Notes: generated from the sequence alone by a model not told the origin. Counted from the first letter of the stretch, positions 16,867 through 25,219 are shown. The stretch is DNA of 35,202 nt from Deltaproteobacteria bacterium (GCA_021801125.1 JAJYYI010000130.1:1-35202), one strand, 5' to 3'. Numbers and translations: made by a program.

Positions 16867-17745
16867 GTGAGTGAAAGCATAGTCGGACCCACGTCGCATT
16901 ATTTTTATTCGCAACGCCTTAAGCTTCACTACGTGGACTGGGGAAATCATGAAAAGCCGCTGCTGGTGTTAGTCCACGGCAGCCAGGACCATTGCCGCAA
17001 CTGGGACTGGGTGGCGCTCGAACTCAGGCGCCATTTCCATATCGTGGCGCCTGACCTGCGCGGACATGGCGACTCCGACTGGGCGATCGGCGGAAATTAC
17101 GCGATGATAGACTACGTCCTCGACCTAGCGCAGCTGATGGACGTGCTCGACAATCCGCAAAGCTTTCTCATCGGCCACTCGTTGGGCGGCGGGATCGTGC
17201 TCCAATACGCCGGCGTCTTTCCCGAGCGGGTCAAAAAGGTAATCTCGATCGAAGGCCTCGGCCCGCCGCTTTCGCTGATCAAACACGCACCCGCGCATGA
17301 GCGAATGCGCATCTGGATTAGTGAGATGCGCGAGCTGGCGGCGCGCAAGGCGCGCCATTACTCGAGCGTCGCGCAGGCGGTGGCGCGGATGCGCGAGGCA
17401 AATCCGCACCTGACGGAGGAGCAGGCAACCCATCTTACCGTCCACGGGGTGCGGCGCAATGAGGACGGTACTTACTCCTGGAAATTTGATAATTACACGC
17501 GCTCGACCTCGCCGTTTCGCTTCAATCTCGAGGAAGCCCAGGAAATCTGGAGCCGCATCGCCTGCCCGTGCCTCTTGATTCAAGGCGGCGAGTCGAAAAA
17601 GTGGAGCATAGACTGGGAAACTGACCGACGCGCCGACGCCTTCCAGGACGCGCAAAAGCTCACCATCGAAGGCGCAGAGCACTGGGTCCATCATGACCGA
17701 CTGCACGACTTTCTTAGCGCGGTGCGTCGATTCTTCGAGCTGTGA
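16867..17745 (+). CDS. Alpha/beta hydrolase
   Basis: 292 residues from GTG at 16867, with GGAGGAGG at 16848-16855 upstream. Fold landmarks: VLVHGSQDHCRNWD (oxyanion HG), DLRGHGDSDW, nucleophile S105 in GHSLGGGIV, and the catalytic His in GAEHWVHHDR. The expected acid after strand 7 (IQGGESKKWSID) is not at the most common GxxD place; Glu or the later Asp may serve. Serine esterases, lipases, epoxide hydrolases and haloperoxidases share this core; a substrate cannot be chosen. The stop overlaps the GTG of the ClC gene by 4 bases, so they are translationally coupled. Confidence 0.88.
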   Translation: MSESIVGPTSHYFYSQRLKLHYVDWGNHEKPLLVLVHGSQDHCRNWDWVALELRRHFHIVAPDLRGHGDSDWAIGGNYAMIDYVLDLAQLMDVLDNPQSFLIGHSLGGGIVLQYAGVFPERVKKVISIEGLGPPLSLIKHAPAHERMRIWISEMRELAARKARHYSSVAQAVARMREANPHLTEEQATHLTVHGVRRNEDGTYSWKFDNYTRSTSPFRFNLEEAQEIWSRIACPCLLIQGGESKKWSIDWETDRRADAFQDAQKLTIEGAEHWVHHDRLHDFLSAVRRFFEL

Positions 17746-19781
17746 GCTACGGCTCCGAAAACTTGAAACCCGTCGCGGCTCACGCGGGAACGCAAATCGC
17801 GCGCGCTCTGCGCGTCGAACCCGGGCAGTATGAGTACGCGCGCCTCATCGCGGCCGCGGCGATCGTCGGAATTCTCGGCGCGATGGCCAACCTCGCGTTT
17901 CGTTGGCTAATCAGCCAGAACGTTTGGCTGTTCTTGAACCTGGAATGGCATCGGCTCGGCGTACCGTTGGCCTTCGTCCTGCTCAGCGGAGCGGTTCCAC
18001 TGCTGATCCTGCACTACCTGTTCCCCGGAGAAGTGCTCGGTTACGGATTTCCCGGCTTTCTCGCGATGGTGCATCTGGGATGGGCGCAGATTGAACGCCG
18101 TTGGATCTTCATCAAGAGCCTCGCGGCAGCGATCTCGCTCGGCGCCGGCGCGTCGGTAGGCCGCGAAGGCCCGATCGCGCAGGTGGGCGGGTCGATCGGC
18201 GCCACCATCGCGCAAGCGATCAAACTGGGTCCCGCGCGGCGCAAGGTGCTGGTCGCGTGCGGCGCCGGGGCGGCTATCGCCACGACGTTCAACGCGCCGA
18301 TCGGCGGTCTGCTGTTCGCCCAGGAGATCATTCTTCTCGGCGACATGGAACTCGGCAGCTTGACCCTGCTGATCATCGCCACGACCAGCGCGGTGGTCAC
18401 TTCGCACGCAATCGCCGGCAATGCCGCGGCGTTTCACGCCGGCTCCTTCGAGTTCGTGAGCGACTTCGAGTTGGGAACGTACGCGGCGATGGGCCTGTTC
18501 ATGGGGTTTCTCTCAGCGGGCTTCATCCGACTCTTTTATTTGACGCGCGAACTGTTGCTTTGGCGCAAACTACCGATCTGGGCGCGCCTTGCCGGCGGGC
18601 TTGTGGTAGTGGGGCTGATCGCTACCGCGCTGCCCGAGAACTTGTCCGACGGCTATCCCGTGATCAACGCCGCTTTGGCCGGCGAATTAACGCCGGTGCG
18701 AATGGGCCTTTTGGCGGCCGCCAAGATCGTCGCCTCGTGCATCTCGCTCGGATGTGGCGCGCCGGGGGGTGTTTTCGGCCCGATTTTCTTCATCGGCACG
18801 ATGGTGGGAGGGATGTTTCGCGCGGTTTCCACCTTTCTCGCGCCGGAACTCACCGGTCCCAGGGGATCGTACGCGCTGGTCGGTCTCGGCACTTTTTTGG
18901 CGGCGACCACGCGCGCCCCGCTCACCGCGGTGTTCCTGCTGTTCGAGATGACCCGCAGCTACACGATTACGCTTCCCATTTTGGTCAGCAGCACTTTGGC
19001 CTTGCTGGTCTCGCGCCGACTCGAGCGGGAATCGATCGACACCTACGCGCTTGCGCTGGAGGGAAAGAGCCTCGAGATCGGACGCGAGCGGCTCTTGATG
19101 AAGCAGATTCCGGTCGCTGACGTGATGACGACGGAGGCAACCGCGCTGCCCGCCAGCGCCTCATTGAGCGAGGTGCTTACCGTCGCAGGCGAAGCCTCGC
19201 TCAGCAGTCTGCTCGTCGTTGACCGCGAGGGCGCCCTAGCCGGTGCTATCTCGGTGCGCGATCTTCTAGGACTGCTCGCCACCGGAATCGAGCTCGGCGC
19301 GCTGGTCAACGCTTACGACCTATGCCGTCACTCCGCGCCCTTCGTAACGCCCACGTCGAATATTGACGAGGCGCTGCAGGCGATGGATTTCGACGGTTTG
19401 AACGAGCTGCCAGTGATCGAGAACGACGGCAAACGGCTGTTGGTCGGGATCATAACGCGCCAAGCCATCGCGCAAGCCGCCAGCCGCGCCGCGATCTCGT
19501 TATCCACAGCGTCAGTAGCCGGAGGCGACATACCATGGTCGACCGGCTATCGCGCAATCAGGGTGGTGGTGCCCGACGGCGCAGCCGGCAAAACCCTGCG
19601 CGAACTCAACCCGCGGGCGAAATTCGGCGTAAGCGTTCTCGCCGTGAGAGACGCGGCCAAACCCAGCAGCGGGTTTACCCTCGGCGATCCAGACCGGCCG
19701 CTTAAAGGCGGCGACGTTATTGTGGCGGCGGGCCGGCCGAGCGCTTTGCGTCTTTTCCAACGCGAACTGGAACAGCCCTGA
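17742..19781 (+). CDS. ClC-family chloride channel/transporter with CBS pair and RCK-C tail
   Basis: 679 residues. The ClC core (about 35-440) shows the anion-pathway motifs GYGFPGF (usual GSGIP), GREGP with gating E142, and GGVFGPIFFIG (GxFxP). The position equivalent to the proton-glutamate E203 of E. coli ClC-ec1 aligns with Ile196 (FAQEIILL against FIIEEMRP), as in channel-type members, so strict chloride/proton exchange is doubtful. Two CBS domains follow (about 455-580, VADVMTTEATALPASASLSEV and SAPFVTPTSNIDEAL), then a C-terminal segment (about 600-679, GKTLRELNPRAKFGVSVLAVR ... GGDVIVAAGRPSAL) with the TrkA-C/RCK-C pattern. The CBS and RCK-C parts suggest nucleotide or ion control of gating. 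It starts 4 bases inside the hydrolase gene. Confidence 0.92.
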   Translation: MSYGSENLKPVAAHAGTQIARALRVEPGQYEYARLIAAAAIVGILGAMANLAFRWLISQNVWLFLNLEWHRLGVPLAFVLLSGAVPLLILHYLFPGEVLGYGFPGFLAMVHLGWAQIERRWIFIKSLAAAISLGAGASVGREGPIAQVGGSIGATIAQAIKLGPARRKVLVACGAGAAIATTFNAPIGGLLFAQEIILLGDMELGSLTLLIIATTSAVVTSHAIAGNAAAFHAGSFEFVSDFELGTYAAMGLFMGFLSAGFIRLFYLTRELLLWRKLPIWARLAGGLVVVGLIATALPENLSDGYPVINAALAGELTPVRMGLLAAAKIVASCISLGCGAPGGVFGPIFFIGTMVGGMFRAVSTFLAPELTGPRGSYALVGLGTFLAATTRAPLTAVFLLFEMTRSYTITLPILVSSTLALLVSRRLERESIDTYALALEGKSLEIGRERLLMKQIPVADVMTTEATALPASASLSEVLTVAGEASLSSLLVVDREGALAGAISVRDLLGLLATGIELGALVNAYDLCRHSAPFVTPTSNIDEALQAMDFDGLNELPVIENDGKRLLVGIITRQAIAQAASRAAISLSTASVAGGDIPWSTGYRAIRVVVPDGAAGKTLRELNPRAKFGVSVLAVRDAAKPSSGFTLGDPDRPLKGGDVIVAAGRPSALRLFQRELEQP

Positions 19782-19936
19782 CCTCAAATTCTCCGCCAGC
19801 GTGAGGCGCCCCCAATCTTCGAGATCCTCGGGGGCTCGCGGTTTCAGCCACGGAGCACGCGGCGCGGCCGCAGCACCCTGTATCGCAAGCGATGCCTCGA
19901 CAAGCCGGCCCGGCGGCCGGAGCGTCCACCGGCCTT

Positions 19937-20380
19937 CTAGCGCACGGCACGTCCCCAGGCTTCAATCAGCCGCTCGAAGGTCGCGCGCAATTCGGGGTCT
20001 TTTACGTCCAACCCGACCAGCGCCCGACGAACTTCGCGTGGGCGCGTGCGGGACTTCGACGACCGGCGGCTAAGCCGTCCGGGCACGAAGCGCAGGTCAC
20101 GCACGGAGTCATCCCCTAGCTTCTCCCTAAGACGGCTCAGAATCGTATGCTTGAGGGCGGTAAGCTCTTGAATCCACATAGCGTTCGACACCTTGATGAT
20201 CGCGGTATGGAACTTGAGCGCCTTTACCTCGGTGCGCCGCGAGATCGCTTCCCCCGCCACCTCCGGCCACACGCGCACCAAGCGAACCAAAACGAAGCCG
20301 CCGCCCGGATCCACACGGCGCAACAAATCATCCAGAGCACCGCCCAGACGTTCCGGGCCTTTTCGCTGGTGGACAGCCAT
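19937..20380 (-). CDS. dciA: DciA-like (DUF721) replicative helicase loader
   Basis: 147 residues with the N-terminal DUF721 core: GALDDLLRRVDPGGGFVLVRLVRVWPEVAG, AISRRTEVKALKFHTAIIKVSNAMWIQEL, and LREKLGDDSVRDLRFVPGRL, followed by a basic tail (SRRSSKSRTRPR) and a C-terminal helix. DciA is the ancestral loader of the DnaB helicase in bacteria that lack DnaC/DnaI; it acts through KH-like folds that touch single-stranded DNA. The gene is convergent with the ClC gene and divergent from nrdJ. It shares the 508-base upstream region, which contains two DnaA boxes, with nrdJ; replication licensing and nucleotide supply would thus face each other. No strong Shine-Dalgarno sequence precedes the ATG. 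Confidence 0.82.
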   Translation of the reverse strand: MAVHQRKGPERLGGALDDLLRRVDPGGGFVLVRLVRVWPEVAGEAISRRTEVKALKFHTAIIKVSNAMWIQELTALKHTILSRLREKLGDDSVRDLRFVPGRLSRRSSKSRTRPREVRRALVGLDVKDPELRATFERLIEAWGRAVR

Positions 20381-20540
20381 TAGTTAGAAATCTAGCTCGA
20401 CTTCGCAGGGGCAGCAAAGCGCGAAGATCGGGCATATCCAGCTTAACAGAGGCTAACGAACTACCACGCAGCTCCAAAAGACGACCAAGGCTCTGCTCAT
20501 AGAGCCAAGGCGAAATTTGGCGAAAATAGCACTAATTGAG

Positions 20541-20560
20541 TTATCCACAGGTTGTGGATA
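20541..20560. promoter_or_regulatory. Inverted pair of DnaA boxes
   Basis: TTATCCACA (20541-20549, perfect) faces TGTGGATAC, whose complement GTATCCACA differs at one position. Together they form the inverted repeat TATCCACA-GGT-TGTGGATA (20542-20560). They sit about 30-40 bases before the -35 box. In E. coli, DnaA boxes in front of nrdAB adjust ribonucleotide reductase expression; a like role here is inferred. Confidence 0.65.
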
Positions 20561-20573
20561 CAATATGTTGTGG
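20559..20573 (+). promoter_or_regulatory. NrdR-like box
   Basis: TACAATATGTTGTGG partly fits the imperfect palindrome bound by the NrdR repressor of ribonucleotide reductase genes (ACA-AT-AT-TTGTG pattern). Its centre lies 15 bases from the centre of the DnaA palindrome. Only a single good copy is seen, and NrdR normally uses two, so this is tentative. Confidence 0.35.
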
Positions 20574-20580
20574 TTTTTGC

Positions 20581-20609
20581 TTGACAGTTGTGCGCCAAAA
20601 TGGCGTAAT
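20581..20609 (+). promoter_or_regulatory. Candidate nrdJ promoter
   Basis: Perfect TTGACA at 20581-20586, spacing 17, then CGTAAT at 20604-20609 as a poor -10. The resulting leader of about 270 bases contains the two alternative hairpins. Confidence 0.45.
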
Positions 20610-20666
20610 CCGCACTAAGCGAGCGGGGGCGGTGTAGGGTAGCGGAAAGAGGTCGGCGGCACGCTT

Positions 20667-20733
20667 GCCCGCCTGGGAGCCCATGCTCCCAGGCGGGCGC
20701 CTTCGGTCGGGAAGCCGACCGAAGGCGCCCGCC
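20667..20733 (+). promoter_or_regulatory. Two mutually exclusive perfect hairpins in the nrdJ leader
   Basis: Hairpin A: 14-bp perfect stem (20667-20680 with 20685-20698), loop CCAT. Hairpin B: 19-bp perfect stem (20692-20710 with 20715-20733), loop GAAG. The segment GGCGGGC (20692-20698) belongs to both: it can pair with GCCCGCC at 20667-20673 or with the same sequence at 20727-20733. Only one can form at a time. There is no T-run after B, so a transcription terminator is not evident; the arrangement looks like an RNA switch or a palindromic repeat element. It ends 156 bases before the ATG. Confidence 0.65.
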
Positions 20734-20888
20734 AAACGAGGAGTAAAGACGATCTCCGGCAATTGAAAGACTGGGTTACACCACAATCCGTTGGGCGCGT
20801 GGAGTCGCGCAAGGCTTGAGTGTTTTTTCGGTGAACCGGGCTTACCTTAAAGTGAGAGTAAAGAAAATTTATTGGAAAGGGGCCGGCA

Positions 20889-23699
20889 ATGGCGCAGATG
20901 TTGGATAAGCAGGGAGTGGCGGCGGCCGCACTAGAGGCCGGACAGCGAATGGCAGCGCTCAAAATGAACCGCTTTTTCACTCGCGAGGGCGTCGACCCGA
21001 TGAACGAGGTCGAATGGGAGCGGCGCAGCGCGGTCATCAGCGGCGAGAACGGCCGCGTGGTCTTCGAGCAGCGCGACGTCGAAGTGCCGCGTTTTTGGTC
21101 GCAGACGGCGACCAACGTGGTCGCCTCTAAGTATTTTCGCGGCCAGCTCGACAGCCCCAGGCGCGAACGCAGCGTGCGCCAACTGGTCTCGCGCGTGGTC
21201 GATACGATCAGCGGATGGGGCGAAAAAGGCGGATATTTCGCTTCGCGTGCCGACCGCGACGCCTTCCATGCGGAGTTGACCCATTTGTTGCTGTTCCAGA
21301 AAGCCTCTTTCAACAGCCCGGTCTATTTCAACGTCGGCATCGAAGAGATCCCTCAATGCTCGGCCTGCTTCATCCTCAAGGTCGACGACAGTATGGAGTC
21401 GATCCTCAACTGGTATCGCAACGAGGGGATGATCTTTAAGGGCGGCTCCGGCTCCGGCGTCAATCTTTCGGCGTTGCGGTCATGCCGCGAGCCGCTCTCT
21501 TCGGGCGGGACCGCGTCCGGACCGCTGAGCTTCATGAAGGCAGCCGACGCGTCGGCAGGCGTGATCAAATCCGGCGGTAAGACCCGCCGGGCAGCCAAGA
21601 TGGTGGTGCTCAACGCCGACCATCCCGACATCGTCGACTTCATCAAGTGCAAGGTCGAGGAAGAGCGCAAGGCTCAGGCGCTAATCGCAGCGGGCTACGA
21701 CTCCTCCCTCGACGGACCAGCCTACGGTTCGGTCTTCTTCCAGAACGCCAACAATTCGGTGCGCGTGACGGACGAGTTCATGCAGGCCGTGGTTGACGAT
21801 GGAGAGTGGACCACTCACTACGTCAGGACGGGCGAGGTCGCCGGCCGTCACCGGGCGCGCGACCTGATGCGCCTGATAGCCGAGGCGGCCCACGCCTGCG
21901 GCGACCCCGGTATGCAGTTCGACACCACGATCAATCTCTGGCATACCTGCCCGGCCAGCGGGCGAATCAACGCCTCGAACCCGTGCAGCGAGTACATGCA
22001 TCTGGACAACTCGGCCTGCAACCTGGCCTCGCTCAACCTAATGCGCTTTACCGACGAGGCGGGCAACTTCGACGTCAAGGCGTTCCGCCACGCTGTGGAC
22101 GTAATGATCCTGGCGCAGGAAATTCTGGTCGACAACGCTTCTTACCCGACACCGGAGATCACCCAGAACGCCCGCCAATTCCGCGAACTCGGGCTGGGCT
22201 ATGCCAATTTGGGCGCGTTGCTGATGACTCTGGGAATGCCCTATGACTCGGATTTAGCGCGCAGCTACGCGGCGGCGGTCACCGCCTTGATGACCGGCGA
22301 GGCGTACCTTCAATCGGCGCGGATAGCCGAGGCAAAGGGGCCGTTCGAGGGTTACGCGGCCAATCGAGAGCCGATGCTCAAGGTGATAGAGCGGCATCGC
22401 TCGTACGCCTACAAGCTGGAGCCCGCCCACGTGCCGCTCGAGCTTTTGCGCGCGGCGCGCGAGACCTGGGACGAGGCGCTCGCTCTGGGCACCCGATACG
22501 GTTACCGCAACTCTCAGGCGACGGTTCTCGCACCCACCGGCACGATCGCCTTCATGATGGATTGCGACACCACCGGAATCGAGCCGGACATCGCCCTAGT
22601 CAAGTATAAGAAGCTGGTTGGAGGCGGGGTTCTCAAGATTGTCAACACCGCGATCGCGCGGGCGCTAAAGCGCCTGGGTTACGATGCTAAGCAGGCGCAG
22701 GAGATTGTCGAATACCTCGAGGAACGGGAAACCATCGAAGGCGCGCCCCATCTGAAGGACGCCGACCTGCCGGTCTTTGACTGCGCGTTTCGACCTCGCA
22801 CCGGCTCGCGTTCGATCCATTACTCGGGCCACCTGAAAATGATGGGCGCGGTACAGCCGTTTATCTCGGGGGCAATCTCCAAAACGATCAACATGCCGTC
22901 CCAAGCCACGGTCGAGGAGGTCGCCGATTCGTACATCGCGGCGTGGAAGCTCGGGCTCAAAGCCGTTGCGATCTATCGCGACGGCTCCAAGCTCACTCAG
23001 CCGCTCAATACCGGCAAGCAAGCCGGACCGGAGACGGCCAGCGCCGGCGCGACGGCGGAGTTTCGGCCTGTGCGGCGCAAGCTGCCCGACGAGCGGCGTT
23101 CGCTCACGCATAAATTCGAGATCGCCGGCTTCGAGGGGTACATCACCGTGGGCATGTATGAGGACGGATCGCCCGGCGAGATTTTCGTCAACATGTCCAA
23201 ACAGGGCTCTACGATATCCGGGCTGATGGGCACATTCGCGACGGCGATATCCTACGCATTGCAATACGGAGTGCCGCTGCGTTTCTTGGTGGACAAGTTC
23301 GCCCATATGCGCTTTGAGCCCTCGGGTTTCACCAAGAACCCGCAGCTACCTTACGCCAAGTCGATCATCGATTATCTTTTCAGATGGCTCGCGGCCAGAT
23401 TCCTCGACGAGGAAGCCAAGCGCGAAGTCGGCGTTTTGGTGGAGCGCGGCGAGCCAGGGCCCGAGGCTGCGGCCGTTCCTGAGGCAGTCAAGCCGGCCGT
23501 TTCGGCTGGCGCGGCAAACGGCGTTGTGAGCGCCGTTTCCCAGCCAGCTAATGTGACCGCGGCGCCGCCATCAACGACCGGTGGTTCGTTTCTGTACCAG
23601 CAGGACGCCCCCCCGTGTCCTGACTGCGGATGTCTGATGGTGCGCAATGGCACTTGCTATAAGTGCCTTAACTGCGGCACTACGTCCGGCTGTTCATAG
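20889..23699 (+). CDS. nrdJ: Adenosylcobalamin-dependent ribonucleoside-diphosphate reductase (class II)
   Basis: 936 residues. It converts ribonucleotides to deoxyribonucleotides using a thiyl radical produced from adenosylcobalamin. Catalytic features are all visible: C157 in IPQCSAC and C377 in DNSACNLASLN as the redox pair, and N364, C366 and E368 in NPCSEY as radical Cys and partners. Other family segments are GGSGSGVNLSALRS, SGGKTRRAAKMVVL, PTGTIAFMMDCDTTGIEPD and NMPSQATVEEV. A TSCPD-type domain (about 740-830) precedes an Ala/Pro-rich linker and a C-terminal Cys-rich tail (910-936: C910, C913, C915, C923, C926, C929, C935), which is expected to bind zinc and re-reduce the active site. 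No nrdAB or nrdDG is in the window. Ribosome site GGAAAGGGG, spacing 6. Confidence 0.97.
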   Translation: MAQMLDKQGVAAAALEAGQRMAALKMNRFFTREGVDPMNEVEWERRSAVISGENGRVVFEQRDVEVPRFWSQTATNVVASKYFRGQLDSPRRERSVRQLVSRVVDTISGWGEKGGYFASRADRDAFHAELTHLLLFQKASFNSPVYFNVGIEEIPQCSACFILKVDDSMESILNWYRNEGMIFKGGSGSGVNLSALRSCREPLSSGGTASGPLSFMKAADASAGVIKSGGKTRRAAKMVVLNADHPDIVDFIKCKVEEERKAQALIAAGYDSSLDGPAYGSVFFQNANNSVRVTDEFMQAVVDDGEWTTHYVRTGEVAGRHRARDLMRLIAEAAHACGDPGMQFDTTINLWHTCPASGRINASNPCSEYMHLDNSACNLASLNLMRFTDEAGNFDVKAFRHAVDVMILAQEILVDNASYPTPEITQNARQFRELGLGYANLGALLMTLGMPYDSDLARSYAAAVTALMTGEAYLQSARIAEAKGPFEGYAANREPMLKVIERHRSYAYKLEPAHVPLELLRAARETWDEALALGTRYGYRNSQATVLAPTGTIAFMMDCDTTGIEPDIALVKYKKLVGGGVLKIVNTAIARALKRLGYDAKQAQEIVEYLEERETIEGAPHLKDADLPVFDCAFRPRTGSRSIHYSGHLKMMGAVQPFISGAISKTINMPSQATVEEVADSYIAAWKLGLKAVAIYRDGSKLTQPLNTGKQAGPETASAGATAEFRPVRRKLPDERRSLTHKFEIAGFEGYITVGMYEDGSPGEIFVNMSKQGSTISGLMGTFATAISYALQYGVPLRFLVDKFAHMRFEPSGFTKNPQLPYAKSIIDYLFRWLAARFLDEEAKREVGVLVERGEPGPEAAAVPEAVKPAVSAGAANGVVSAVSQPANVTAAPPSTTGGSFLYQQDAPPCPDCGCLMVRNGTCYKCLNCGTTSGCS

Positions 23700-23715
23700 T
23701 GGGCCCTCTTGGCGG

Positions 23716-23747
23716 CGGGGCTTGCGGTTGCACGGCCGTAAGCCTCG
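23716..23747 (+). terminator. Hairpin downstream of nrdJ
   Basis: 12-bp stem with two G-T pairs (CGGGGCTTGCGG, 23716-23727, with CCGTAAGCCTCG, 23736-23747), 8-base loop, 17 bases after the stop. No T-run follows, so it may be a weak or rho-assisted terminator or a 3'-end stabiliser. Confidence 0.45.
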
Positions 23748-23956
23748 TCGCGGGCTGAGTGGGAATGGCGGCGCGCTCCCCCCTGCGGGCTTTCACGAAT
23801 AGCCTTGGGATGTGCGCTGGATGTCGTGGGCGGAGCCGTGGTGTCGGCTCTTGGCCTGACGCTCTCCTAAAGCAACAGGCAAACCGGCTTTACGCCGAAC
23901 AGGTTTCTCTCCTTCAATCATTCGATTAATCTTGCCGCGGGAGTTGACCCTCACCA

Positions 23957-24742
23957 ATGATTGATCGCCTTCATGCAGTTGCTCTGGGTTTGGTTCAGGG
24001 ATTGACCGAGTTCCTGCCGGTTTCAAGCTCGGCCCATCTGGCGCTGATGCCATGGCTGTTCGGATGGCCGGATCCCGGGCTTGCCTTCGACGTGGCACTG
24101 CATTTAGGCACGCTGGCTGCCTTGCTCGCCTATTACTGGCGCGATTGGGTCGAGATGGTCGCCTCGCTGTTCAACCGCAACGGCGGGCAGCGACACCTGC
24201 TGCTGTTGCTGATCGTCGCGTCGATTCCTGGTGCTGTCTTCGGCGTGCTACTCGAGAAGCGCGCCGAGACAACCTTTCGCTCGCCGGCGCTCATCGCGGT
24301 CGCCCTGGCGGCGCTAGGCGTGGCTTTGTGGTGGGCGGACAAGCACTCCGACGAATCGCGCGAGATCGGGGAGATCGGTTTGCGCGACGCAATTCTCATC
24401 GGACTTTCCCAGGCGCTGGCCCTGATTCCAGGTGTTTCACGTTCGGGAATCACGATCACCGCCGCGCGAGCACTGGGGATTCGCCGACAGGACGCGGCGA
24501 ACTTCTCGTTTTTAATGGCGACCCCGATCATCGCCGGAGCCGGACTGCTCAAAGCGCATGAGATGGCTCACGCCGCCAGCGCCGGAGCCCTTGCCGCCGG
24601 CTTTGTCGCGGCGACGCTGGCCGGATTCCTGGCAATCAGCGCGCTCGTTCGCTACGTTCGCACGCGAAGCTACGTGCCCTTCTCGCTATATCGCATCGCG
24701 CTGGCCGCGCTGGTGATCGTAATCTTCGCGACCAGCGAATGA
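23957..24742 (+). CDS. uppP: Undecaprenyl-diphosphatase
   Basis: 261 residues, normal for the BacA/UppP family. Both signature segments are present: GLVQGLTEFLPVSSSAHLAL near the N-terminus and GVSRSGITITAARALG near residue 160; these form the active site with conserved Glu and Ser/Arg. The rest is hydrophobic helices. The enzyme removes a phosphate from undecaprenyl pyrophosphate to renew the lipid carrier for peptidoglycan and other polymers, and overexpression gives bacitracin resistance. The ATG at 23957 has GGGAG 13 bases upstream. It stands between nrdJ and the CDGSH gene, with no operon partner of related function. Confidence 0.95.
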   Translation: MIDRLHAVALGLVQGLTEFLPVSSSAHLALMPWLFGWPDPGLAFDVALHLGTLAALLAYYWRDWVEMVASLFNRNGGQRHLLLLLIVASIPGAVFGVLLEKRAETTFRSPALIAVALAALGVALWWADKHSDESREIGEIGLRDAILIGLSQALALIPGVSRSGITITAARALGIRRQDAANFSFLMATPIIAGAGLLKAHEMAHAASAGALAAGFVAATLAGFLAISALVRYVRTRSYVPFSLYRIALAALVIVIFATSE

Positions 24743-24831
24743 CTCCAGAAAGTCGACTAGCTGAGCCAGTTCGCATGGATCCCGCGGCGCTGGGCAGATC
24801 GGGCGGCGCGACGTTGCATGGCTCATCGCGC

Positions 24832-24874
24832 TTGACTATGCAATCGATTTATTATGCTAATATCCATTATATTA
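24832..24874 (+). promoter_or_regulatory. Promoter and palindrome before the CDGSH gene
   Basis: In an AT-rich island there are TTGACT (24832-24837) and GCTAAT (24856-24861) spaced by 18 bases, the latter following TAT as part of TATGCTAAT. A perfect inverted repeat TAATAT-CCATT-ATATTA (24858-24874) overlaps the -10 and would suit a repressor or an iron or redox sensor. The leader to the ATG is about 150 bases. Confidence 0.45.
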
Positions 24875-25015
24875 ATAAAGACGTTAAAAAGCCCTCCGCG
24901 CCGGGGTTGACTGCGGCGCAAGCTGCCTGGTGAGGGTTGCTCAAGGTTCACGGCGACCGCAGCGCCTGGGGCAACTATCGCAAATGCTACGGTCACAAAT
25001 TGAGGGAGTTGTGTT

Positions 25016-25219
25016 ATGGCACGTCTAGTTAAGCATGAACGTAACGGCCCCTACGAAATTCCGGAGGGAACGGAGCTGCCGGCATACGTCTGCGGCTGCG
25101 GTCTTTCTAAAAATAAGCCCTTTTGTGACGGATCGCACAAAAAGACTGGCGACGAGCAGGCCGGCGACACGTACGTGTACGGTCAGAACGGCCGCGTCCG
25201 CGTCGACACCGAGTATTGA
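25016..25219 (+). CDS. CDGSH iron-sulfur protein
   Basis: 67 residues: a bare single-domain protein. The [2Fe-2S] motif is complete: C26, C28, C37 and H41 in [16 protein letters not shown]. The three-Cys, one-His cluster makes it redox- and pH-sensitive; such proteins (mitoNEET family) transfer electrons or clusters. No transmembrane anchor, unlike mitoNEET, so it is expected in the cytoplasm. A ribosome site GAGGGAG lies before the ATG. It is monocistronic, with an operator-like palindrome at its promoter. A physiological partner cannot be named. Confidence 0.92.
   Translation: MARLVKHERNGPYEIPEGTELPAYVCGCGLSKNKPFCDGSHKKTGDEQAGDTYVYGQNGRVRVDTEY

Larger units (their letters stand above)
20381..20888. 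other. Structured control region between dciA and nrdJ
   Basis: 508 bases with no gene. From left to right: leader of dciA on the minus strand, an AT-richer stretch with paired DnaA boxes (20541-20560), an NrdR-like site (20559-20573), a promoter (20581-20609) with a small inverted repeat CGCCA-AAA-TGGCG (20593-20605) in its spacer, two overlapping perfect hairpins (20667-20733), and a GGAAAGGGG ribosome site (20874-20882) 6 bases before the nrdJ ATG. No B12 box, as expected of a cobalamin riboswitch, was found. Confidence 0.7.

Noticed and set aside
19500..19508. Perfect DnaA box inside the ClC gene
   Set aside because: Single site within coding sequence; likely chance.
20381..20888. Possible replication origin next to dciA
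   Set aside because: Only two DnaA boxes are clustered and dnaA, dnaN, gidA or parAB are absent; the position in front of nrdJ explains them better.
20610..20888. Cobalamin riboswitch upstream of nrdJ
   Set aside because: No B12-box-like sequence could be found in the leader; the hairpins do not match that architecture.
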